Source: Chlamydomonas sphaeroides
Taxonomy: Eukaryota > Chlorophyta > Chlorophyceae > Chlamydomonadales > Chlamydomonadaceae
Direction: 5' to 3'
Assembly: GCA_001662425.1 (NCBI GenBank)
Contig: BDDC01000895.1
Location: 1,335-39,840, forward strand
DNA: 38,506 nucleotides
The translations under genes and the position numbers were made by a program. The notes beneath the pieces are model-generated. The model was given only the letters and a program-made list of their open reading frames with translations, was not told where the DNA came from and did no database searches. How positions within the stretch are numbered: position 1 is the first letter of the stretch; each line of letters opens with the position of its first letter. This document shows, one piece after another, positions 29,835 through 38,506 of this stretch.

Positions 29835-31621
29835 GGTGGGTGACTCTGCAGCAGGCCGGGCCAGCCGAGGGCATGCATTTGCACAAAAAGTTGTTACGGG
29901 TCCTGAAGTAAGGTGCACAAGGCTGCGCTTGCTCGTAGCGCAAGATATTACAGATATTCCTATTTTGACTTCGTTCTAGCTAATTACAACTCATCTGCTC
30001 CTGACAGCTTTACTCGTCGCGCGGGCATTGGCTCGCACACACTGAAGCTTGCAAGCACTTTGTGATGGCAGCATGCAACTTGGTGCAAAGCGGTGCCGAC
30101 TCTGGTGTGCGCATGGCACCCGCGGTGCCGACTCCGGCGCTCGCCGTGCATGCAATCAGGTCCGGTTCATGCCGTGCAGACTCGGCCAATGTCCAAGGCA
30201 GTGTCCTTGGCATCACCGCCTATACATGGCGCAGGGGGACCGCGCGTCACGCGACAGTAGCTGGGCGTACTTGAAAGAAAACAATCGACGTGCACGGCCC
30301 GTGTGTTGTCTGTCAGTACAAGGACGGCGGGCGTGCTGGCGCATTGCGCTATCGTGCGCCTCCTGATCGTGTGGCTATGCGTTACCGCCGGCCAGCTGCA
30401 GCGGCGCGGCTCGCGCAGACCGTCGCACACCCAATGCGTCACTCCGCCACACAGTTTGCCTCCGTCGTCGCTCCCCCCCCAGCCGGCACAGATAGCTCGC
30501 TGCAGACCGCCGGTGCAGGCGCAGCTTTTTTAAAAGCTAGAACGAGGCTTGAGGTCGAGGCTTAAGGCCGAGGCGTTTTTGTTGAGGGTATGGCCCTGCG
30601 ACCTTGGGCGGACCAGGCGCCAGCAGCCCCCAGCAGATCGGAGTCTGGGTGACCTGTGTAACGATTTTACGAGCCTTGGTCTTAGGGTGCGAGGGCGCGG
30701 CGGTGTCCTTCGGCGGTGGCCTTCGCGTACTTCGGTTTTTTTGGTGGTCGGTGAAACGAACACGACGTGCGTGGCCAGGTCGCCTGGCTCTTGTTTGCCG
30801 CAGGCCGGGATGTATAGCGGCCTGGGTCAGCAGCGTCGGAGTGTAGGGCCTGAAGGGGCAGTGGCGGGCTGTGCGTGGAGCTTTGGGTCACGAGACGTCG
30901 TGGGTTCCCGTGGGAAGCGCGTCTCGAGGCAAGACAACAAAGAAACTGCCAACACGAGGCGGCGAGGGCGCGGGGCTCAGCATCAGCGGCGGGCTATTTA
31001 CAGGCTGGCCCCCGCCGTCGCGGCCGCTCCGAGCACCTTCCTGCCTTTCTGCTGCCCCACACGCGCGCGCGCGCATTGTCGAGCCACCCGACATGCATGC
31101 CCCCCAGATGCCCGCAGCCCTAGCTAGGTGTCCCAACGCGAGCACTCGCCAGGGCCCCTCTCTTGCCCGAGTCCAGCAGCCGTGGTAGTGCTGCCCGCGG
31201 GCCGAGTCATATATCTCCTGCTAGCCGTATCAGCAGTGCGATGCCGGCATCAAGCATGGCCGTCGTCGCTAGCTACCTGATCCCTGCCTCGTCGCCCGCG
31301 CTTGCCCCGCGCTTCCGCGCCGTTCGCCGCCCGCGCCCCTCCCACAGCTGCTACCGCTGCCGTCAATCGTATGTATGTGCATGTCTATGTGTATCCCTGC
31401 CGCGGCAGAGGCAGAGGCCCGGCCGGCCCCTCCAGGGACCTGCAGGCCGCGTCCTGCATTGCGCCGCACTGCACAGCTCACGGGCCGTCGCCGCCGCCAC
31501 CGCAGCCGTTTTGCCGAGCCCAGCCCCCACACACTGCTTCTTGCTGGCAGCCGTCCGCAGCCCGCTCGCGGCCGACAGCGCTCGCCCGCGGCGCTACATG
31601 CCATCCTGCTTGCCCTGGCCT
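29835..31621. other. Convergent intergenic region
   Basis: This lies between the 3' ends of the plus-strand MYND-type gene and the minus-strand secreted protein gene, so both 3' UTRs should be here. TGTAA, the polyadenylation signal used in Chlamydomonas-type algae, occurs on the plus strand at 30657-30661 (about 820 bases after the stop) and on the minus strand at 31002-30998. No gene is recognised. Confidence 0.5.
30998..31002 (-). terminator. Candidate polyadenylation signal TGTAA of the secreted-protein gene
   Basis: On the minus strand TGTAA lies about 620 bases past the stop codon at 31622, a usual 3' UTR length for volvocine-type algae. The assignment rests only on the motif and the distance. 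Confidence 0.3.
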
Positions 31622-33315
31622 CTAGTCGAGCGCCGACGCGAGGGCGCCGTCGTCCGACAGTGGCGACGGCAGCGCGTCCACAAGGTCGGCCACCGCGACG
31701 AGCGGGAAGCGCCAGCAGAAGGGCCTGCGGGTTGGATTCAAGGGCGAGCGAGCCACAGGGCGTTGATAAGCTTTCCAGCGTTGCGCGCATACATGCCGTG
31801 CCTCGTGCGGGTTGTGAGCATGTGATAGCAAGTTGTCGTTGTGTCGGGTCGCTATGGTGTCTGTTGTCTTGGGTGTTCAGGTCCAGTAATAAGCTAGCAA
31901 GCAAGCAGCCGCCGACGCAGGCCTCACCGGCCGCAGTTCATCTTGCATGTTGAGCCGCGAGGGCACCAGAAGCCGCGGCAGCGGTCGATGGCTGTCGCCA
32001 GCAGGGACAGGGGGGGGCAGGGAACGGGGCGTGCGTGTCGTGAGCGACCATCACGCAGCAAGAGCGTGTTGGCCCCGCGAACTGTTGCCTGTGACCCCGT
32101 CCTCGCCTTCCCGTATCGTATCCCGTGCGGCAGTACGAATCGTACTGTACGGCACTCACAGCATTTTCCGTTGATGTCCTTGACGTAGCCGGGCGGGCAG
32201 CGCATGCACATGGGCGCATTGGGGCCGCCCATGGCGCAGACCCAGGGGTCGGGCGGGCACGAGCGCGGCGTGCACATGTTGACGACGCACACGCTGTCGG
32301 GCGAGCGAAAGGGGGTTTGGGGGAAAGCACAAGAAGAGGCGGCTCGTCAGAGGAGTGCTGCGCGCTGCAGCCGAGGAAAGCGTGTGTTCGTGCATGGTAA
32401 CGTGCGCACATCGCTGCAGGGGCGGGCGGCAGCGCGCGGTTCGTGTTGTGTCGAGGGCAAGGTCGCGGTGCCGAGGGCAAGGTCGCGGCTCACCCGTTGA
32501 CGTCGCGGATCTGTCCAAGCGGGCAGCGGCACCACCAGTACTGCGGGCAGATGTGGCCTCCCTGGCAGCGCCGGCACACGGGCAGGGCAATGGCCTGCAG
32601 GGGAGCGAAGGAGAGGCGGGGGCGGCCGCAGCGGCGGCTCAACGCTTGCACCTCACGGCAAGGATGCTCTCGTCTCCATGGCCGCTACTACTGTCCACAA
32701 CAGTGTTGCGCGTGTGACGACTCGCAGGCAAGGGTCACGCGTGCACACACGCGGGGGCGCATTGCTGCTTGCTAATAATGAGTGATTGAGCACACGACGC
32801 ACGGCGTTTGTCAAATACGCATGCGCTGCCGCCGCCTCACCTTCATGACGCAGGCGCCCGCGCCCGGCAGCATGGGCAGCTTGTCCACGTCCATGTCCGC
32901 CTTGGCGCACATGTCAATCATCTCCCGCGCCTCGCACTTGTTGGGCGCGCACCTGCCGTCCTCCGCCAGCACCTCGCCATCCACGGTGCACGTGGGCCGG
33001 GTGCAAGCTGCGAGGTGAAAGGGGGAAAGGGATTATGGATGGCCGTGAGGAGACGGGAGCGGCGTTCGTTGCGCCGGCGCGTTACGGCGGTTGCGGATCA
33101 GCGGATCAGCAGTGCCCTGCATCCGCATCTGCATCCGCATCCGCATCCGCAGCTGCAGCAGCTCACCTGGTCCGCCGCTGGTCATGATGCAGCGGGATCC
33201 CAGGTGCTCGGGGCACATATCGGGCGTGCACAGGTCGCCTGCGGGGTGGGCATCCGGGGGGCCGGGGGCCGGGGGCCGGGCCGTGCACGCGTCAGCAGTC
33301 CATGCGCATCCTCTT

Positions 33316-33396
<81 letters not shown>

Positions 33397-36300
33397 AGCG
33401 ACCCAACCGTGGCCCCGAGCGACACACGCACGCGGCCCCCTCACTCACGCACGCAGTGGGGCTCGCCCTCGGTGGACAGAACCATGCCCTCGGGGCAGGC
33501 GCAACGCGCGGTGGGCGCCATGTCGGCCTGCAGCGGCGGGTCCACCACGCAGACCTGGCCGCGGATGCTGCAGAAGGTGCCTATGCACACGTCGCCTGCG
33601 TTGGGCGTGGGCGGCGGCGGCGGAGGAGCAGCGGCAGGAGGGAGGCAGTCAGCGAGGAGGGAGGCGAGGAGCGAGCGCACAAGCGCCCGGGGCGCGGGGC
33701 GGCCGCCCGGCAGCACGCTGCGTGCTGCCGGGTCCCCGTGCAGCAGCAGCTGCGGGCCGTGGCAGCGGTGTGTGCCGTACTCAGTGCCGTACGCAGTGCC
33801 GTACTCACGGAGCGTGCAGCGGCCGGTGCGGGGGTCGCGCACGAGGCCGCGCGGGCACACGCAGCGCGTGAGGGGCCCCTCCTGCACGCACACCTCCCCG
33901 GGCGGGCAGCGGGTCATGCGGCAGCGGTCGGCTGCGGGAGGGGAGGGAGGTGGGCAGGCGGGGACACGGGAGAGGGCAGGGCCGTCAGCGGCGGGCACAG
34001 CGAGTGGAGGCAGCGACGTACGCGCGCGACACGTCGTCGCAGGGCTGGGCTGCTGATGCGGCAAGATGCGGAGCATGTAGCGGGCGGGCGGGCAGGCTGG
34101 CAGGCGGGCGGCTGATCAAGACTCACGCCAGCAGATGTTGTCGACGTCGAGGACGTGGTCGATGGGGCAGAAGTTGGGCACGCAGATGGGCTTGGGTACC
34201 CAGGACACGGTGGTGACGGCGGTGCCGTCGGCGTTGGTGGTGGTGGTGGAGGTCTCCACGAGGTCCATCTTGCACGTCTCCCAGCGCTCGCAGCGGACGG
34301 TCTCGCACATGTCGTCGGCGCTGCGTCGGGTCGGGGAGGCGCAAGGCGGAGCGAGGTCAGCTGAAGGGAACGCGAGGGGGCGCCAGCGTTCCCGAGTCCA
34401 TCGCGCCAATGCGCCGTGCCTGCTGCACGAGGCCTGTTGTGGATACATATGACATGCGATCTATATTATTAGATACACCCAGCAAAGGTCGCGGCTCACC
34501 AAGTGCCGTTGACGACGACCTGGCCGATGGGGCAGCCGCACTTGGGCTGGCCCATCCACATCATACACGGCCCGCGGCACACCGTGGAGCTGCACAGGTT
34601 GGCTGGCGGGGGCAGGAAAGGGGAGGAACGGGGAGCGGCAGGGCCGGAGGGCGCGGCTTGGTGTTGTGGATTCCACGTAGACGTTTCGCTGCGTGCCCCA
34701 CCTCCACAAGCCGCCCCAGCATCCGCAACAGTCCCACGGGCGGATCATCCCACCGGCAGCTCCCCGGCGGCGCCACCCCGCCCCACTCACGCACGCAGGC
34801 GCCGCTGCCGCGGTCCAGCACCAGCGGCGGCGGGCAGCGGCACACCGGGCGGCCGGCGGCCATGACGCACTTCTGGTCGCACTTGCACTTGGTCCAGGGG
34901 CACCGGTCGGCTGCGGCGGCGGCGAGGGGAAGAGTGGGAGGGCGGCGGCGGCGTTGGGCGGGGGCGTGGGCGGGAGGGCGCAGGCTCTGCAGGATCCAGG
35001 CTCACAGGGGCGATGCGCTCGAAGGCCCCATCGCCTTGGCAGCCACCCAGCCCAGTCCCAGCAGCTCGCCAGCGGCCAAGCTCCGGCTCCCGTGCGTGCC
35101 GAGCAACCCCTCCCATACGGAGCATGCCGTACATGCCGTACATGTCGTACAAACATGTGGCCCATGAGGTGCTGTGCCCGGCCCTCGACTCACGCACGCA
35201 GCGCTGCCAGATGGTGTCCCACACCCAGTCGGGGTTGCCGTCGACGCCCTTGGGGCAGCGGCACGAGATCTGGCCGTTCTCCTCCACGCAGCGGCCGCCG
35301 TCGCAGGTGACGTTGCCGACGGGGCCGTCGATGGGCACCAGCGCGCCGCTGTCGACGCGCGTGATGGGGCACACTGCAGGGAAAGGGCGGGCCGGCCGCC
35401 GTGTCGGACATCGGTACGGTACAGCGCAGCCGCAGGAATCCCAAAGGGTTGACGCTCGCGTCAAAGCATGGCGCAGCCCACGCAACCGTGCGTGCCAGTG
35501 CGTGCTCACCGCAGTTGCCGAAGGTGTCGGTGATGTAGGGCCGGTTGCAGACGCACTTGGGCGCTCCGTCGGCCATAATGCAGTGCATGTTCTCGCGGCA
35601 CGCGATCCATCGGCACATGTTGCCTGCAAGGTAGATGGCGGGCAGCGAGTGGCCGCCAGGTCAGGAGCCAGCCGCAGCCCCAGGCGGCAGCCAAGCAGCC
35701 ATGGAAAGCGCAGGCGCCCCGCGCGAGCCCTCGGCTGGGCTGCGGCCGCATCGCTCCACCGCGCCTTGAACAGCAGCGTACTACAGCGTACGGCAGCGTA
35801 CGGCATGTACTATGAAAACCTCAATGCCCCACTCACGCACGCAGGTGCGCGTGACGGTGTCCATGACCCAGCCCAGGCGGCAGCGGCACTGGGGGCCGAT
35901 GGGCGTCACGAAACTGCGGCGGGCGGGGCCGAACGCGTGCGTCAGGGCCAGCGCTCGGGTGGCGCGCCAGACTGCACCCAACAGCGCGTCCAGCAGCACA
36001 CTCCCAACAAGGTTGACAGGTGCTTGAACTGCGTACGGGCCCTAGCCTGGGATAGGCGCTCACCAGATCTGGTTGGCGGCACACATGATGCCGGAGCAAG
36101 GGTTGGCTGCGGGGGCGGGGGCGGTGGGGGTTGGGGTTGGGGTTGGGGTGAGCGAGGGGCGCGGGGAGGTGGCAGGCTGGCAGGCAGGCAGGCAGGCACG
36201 CAGCGGGGCGCCGTACTCACGAGACACGCACTGGCGCTGCTCGTTGAAGATGTAGGGCGGGATGCAGACGCAGCGCGGGCGGCCGTTGATCATGGTGCAG

Positions 36301-38374
36301 CGCTGGTTGGCGCCGCAGCGGATGAGGTGGCACATGTTGGCTGCGGGGGCGGGAGATGGGTGGGTAGACACACGTGTAGACCGCGTGTGGGGTTCTGTTC
36401 TACCTAACACTGGAACACACGGTCGTCATGTGGTGCGAAGGGCCGCATGGGAGCCATCCAGCGGGGAGCGTGGCTGCGCTGAGTGCAGGCCGCCGGCTCT
36501 CCAGCTGCGCTCGTGTGCCATGTACAATAGGGCCAAGTGTACGGACATGTACGACATGGCGGTGCCGTACTCACGTACGCACTGCTGGATGATGGAGTCG
36601 ACGACCATGAGGGCCGTGCGGTCGTCGTTCACGAAGCCAGGCTGGCAGACGCAGCTGAGGGGGTTGGGAGGGTCGGGTGATGACCAGGGTTAGGCGCCGA
36701 CACGCAGGGGCACACACGCGTCAGCGGGCAAACGAGCTCTGGCTTGCACCGGTCGGCACGCACCGGCCGGCGATGCAGATCTCGTTGGGCCGGGTGCAGT
36801 TGACGGACTTGCACATGTCGTCAGAGCCTACGGAGCAGGTCAAGATGGTGGGATGGATGCTGGATGATGTACTCAATGCAGGATCGAGTTGAGTGCGAGG
36901 TGGCGTGGTGGTGGCCGATCGGCCGCAAAGCGCATCAAGCCGATATGTGCTTGATTCTTCATGTATGCATCAACGATAATCTTGATAGCTGTCAGCTGGG
37001 GCGAGAGGCCTCACCTGGGCAGCTGGGTGTGGGAATGCCGTCGTACTCGGGCGGGCAAAGGCACCTGGGCGGGTGCAGAGAGTAGGGGTGTGGCGGCGCA
37101 CGATTGACAGGTGCCGGGCCCACCAGCGGGAGGGGTGCGCTGCCCTGCCGGCGGCAGCCCTGGCGCCTCACCCGTAGGACCCGGGTGTGTTGATGCACTT
37201 GCCCAGTGAGCCGCAGGGGCTGGGGTCGTTGCGGCCTGCGAGACGAGGCGCGAGGGGCGGGGGCAGGCGGCCCGGGCGGGCGGGTCATGCCAGGCGGTCT
37301 CAACCCACATCAGGACTACTCGATTTGTTTCACATGTATGGGCTGTGGCAGTGCGGCATTGCCAGGAGGCCCTGGGCCTCGAGGGCCTTGCTTACACTCA
37401 TCGACATCCACGCAGCGGCGCTCCTGGGCGTTCCAGCGGTACCCGGGCTTGCAGAGGCACCTGCGGGGTCGCAGCAGTGAGTACCGGTACGGCATTGGCG
37501 GCTGTGTATGGCAAACTAGCTGCGTACGGCTGACGCGATCCCTCGCAATGCGGCAACAGCGCCGCCGGCGCACTCGATCGGGTGTGCTCACTCGAAGCTG
37601 CCGATCGTGTTGGTGCACACCGAACGGATGACTCCGTCGCAGTCCTGGTCGGGGCCGTCGCATCGGTCATCGGGCTCAGCGCCGCATAGCGCCTTGATGT
37701 CAGTCGCAAGGGCGCCTGCAGACGAGTGAGCAGGGGCAGGCGAGCACGGGGCGTCGGTGAGTTTCAATTTTAAGTTCAAGTAACATGCCCCGCGCAGCAC
37801 ACCCTGTGCGTGACATGCGCTGGTGTTGGGCGCGCTCCCTAGGCGCACCGCGAGCTTCGGGCTACCCCGAAGGCGGTGGCCCCGGCCAGCAATCTGGCCA
37901 AACCCGGCGCGCTCACACTCGTCGACGTCAACGCAGGTGGGCTGACCGAAGTCGTTCATGCCGTTCATAAAGCCCGTGATGCATTTGCAGCCGTAGTCTA
38001 CGAATTGACCGGCGACCGTGCCCCGGATGGAGAAGCACGAGTTGCCGGCGCCGCACGGGTGCGGCGCTTTGCAGGGATCGACCGTGGTCGGGAAGACCAG
38101 CTGGCCTGTTAGGGGGAGGGCGGGGGCAAGTGTTGAAGCGTTTTGTTAGGCCCTGACAGCCCTGAGCCCATCTCATGGCAGTCAACGAGACTCGGTCCCT
38201 GTCAGTCCGTTAGCGGGCAGGTCGGTCCGGGACCGCGCCCGCGGCGCTGGCGCCCGGGGCGTTGGCGCACAAGGGCCTCCTCCGCTGCCGCCGTGCATGC
38301 CGTGGCTCACCGAGCGCAGAGGGAACGGCGCAAAGCAGCGCCGCGAGGCAAAGTGCCGCCGTGAGTGACCGCAT
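31622..38374 (-). CDS. Secreted modular cysteine-rich protein: EGF-like domains plus follistatin-like repeats
   Basis: Probable extracellular-matrix or cell-surface protein, 853 residues, 24 exons: 38374-38311, 38105-37917, 37715-37592, 37460-37396, 37235-37172, 37064-37015, 36827-36764, 36654-36575, 36340-36221, 36106-36064, 35913-35837, 35623-35510, 35373-35194, 34910-34791, 34602-34500, 34320-34127, 33931-33809, 33595-33449, 33238-33167, 33007-32841, 32594-32494, 32293-32160, 31991-31928, 31724-31622. All junctions keep frame. It opens with a signal peptide (MRSLTAALCLAALLCAVPSA). Then follow an EGF-like domain, two calcium-binding EGF domains (VDVDEC twice; CTNTIGSFEC; CINTPGSYGC), and about 13 modules of pattern C-x4-C-x(3-8)-C-x(7-20)-CxC-x(10-20)-C, resembling the follistatin N-terminal (FOLN) EGF-like domain. 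The C-terminus is short and acidic with no membrane anchor. I know no named homologue; ligand and role are unknown. Confidence 0.92.
33119..33151. repeat. GCATCC hexamer repeat, about five units
   Basis: A short tandem array in the intron that begins just below exon 19 of the secreted-protein gene. Confidence 0.7.
33315..33399. repeat. (CAT)n microsatellite, about 23 units, followed by (CAG)5
   Basis: An uninterrupted trinucleotide run from 33315 to 33383, then CAG units. It lies wholly inside the intron between exons 18 and 19 of the secreted-protein gene, so the poly-His, poly-Ile, poly-Ser or poly-Met it would encode is not translated. Confidence 0.95.
36125..36149. repeat. GGGGTT tandem repeat in intron
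   Basis: Three to four GGGGTT units in the intron between exons 9 and 10 of the secreted-protein gene. It is G-strand telomere-like and could form a quadruplex, but it lies on the non-template orientation relative to no known signal. Confidence 0.7.
36171..36198. repeat. CAGG tetranucleotide repeat in the same intron
   Basis: GGCAGG/CAGG units in tandem, close to the donor of exon 9. Simple-sequence expansion. Confidence 0.7.
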
Positions 38375-38398
38375 GGTCCGCACGATGGTTGACAGGGT

Positions 38399-38418
38399 CT
38401 TCTGCGTCTGCGCAGAAG
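38399..38418 (-). promoter_or_regulatory. 5'-leader hairpin just upstream of the secreted-protein start codon
   Basis: CTTCTGCG and CGCAGAAG form a perfect 8-base stem with a 4-base loop. It ends 25 bases before the ATG at 38374, so if transcribed it lies in the 5' leader. Effect unknown. Confidence 0.4.
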
Positions 38419-38506
38419 AAACGTGTACATACAAGTTACATGTTGTAACGTGAGAACAAAAAAGGAGGTACACGCGGAGCGCTAGTTGGGCCCCGTCTGT
38501 CTCAGC
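38419..38506 (-). other. Upstream end of window, probable promoter/5' UTR of the secreted-protein gene
   Basis: An AT-richer stretch by local standards (GTTACAACATGTAACTTGT and a T-run). No clear TATA box. The promoter is probably partly outside the window. Confidence 0.35.

Noticed and set aside
33301..33431. Frames with poly-His, poly-Ile, poly-Ser or poly-Met over the CAT array
   Set aside because: The array lies inside an intron of the secreted-protein gene, between exons that join in phase.
31928..38105. Regularly spaced short repeated units that could suggest a repeat array or CRISPR
   Set aside because: The spaced units are protein modules and intron ends. Repeats are not identical at DNA level and spacers are exons.

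Overview
This window looks like nuclear DNA of a green alga (core chlorophyte, Chlamydomonas- or Scenedesmus-like). The reasons are very high GC, genes split by many short GT-AG introns (mostly GTGAG/GTGCG donors and C-rich tracts before AG), long low-complexity Ala/Gly stretches, telomere-like TTTTAGGG sequence, a MYND-like protein of the type expanded in these algae, and a Fanzor (eukaryotic TnpB) relic. I cannot fix the genus. There are no bacterial operons and I see no tRNA, rRNA or CRISPR array. Exon coordinates below were worked out by hand from reading frame, splice sites and family motifs. All five spliced models keep frame throughout (492, 380, 685, 1117 and 853 codons before the stop; the third count leaves out an unresolved first exon).

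Layout. 1-4229: gene-poor, repeat-bearing DNA with a short interstitial telomere-like tract and an inverted-repeat element. 4230-8382 (-): 11-exon SLC17/PHT4-like anion transporter. 9776-12680 (+): 9-exon lipoyl(octanoyl) transferase (LIP2/LipB), divergent from the transporter across a gap of about 1.4 kb. 12681-19329: mostly non-coding, with an assembly gap (13439-13782) and, next to it on the minus strand, the C-terminal end of a broken Fanzor nuclease. 19330-22825 (+): a glycine/arginine-repeat protein with an acidic segment. 22826-24520: inverted and tandem repeat DNA, then a second assembly gap (24521-24894). 26006-29834 (+): a large helical Ala/Leu-rich protein ending in a degenerate MYND-type zinc finger. 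31622-38374 (-): a 24-exon gene for a secreted cysteine-rich protein with a signal peptide, three EGF-like domains and about 13 follistatin-N-terminal-like six-cysteine modules.

The genes do not form a pathway. They are ordinary single eukaryotic genes. The most unusual items are the modular secreted protein, whose module boundaries nearly all fall on phase-1 introns and which carries a MopE-like Cys-Asp-Gly loop inside an EGF domain; the Fanzor relic, broken by a TGA where family members typically have Trp; the low-complexity insertion in LIP2; and a short motif, GTACGGC/GCCGTAC, scattered through introns and spacers across the window.
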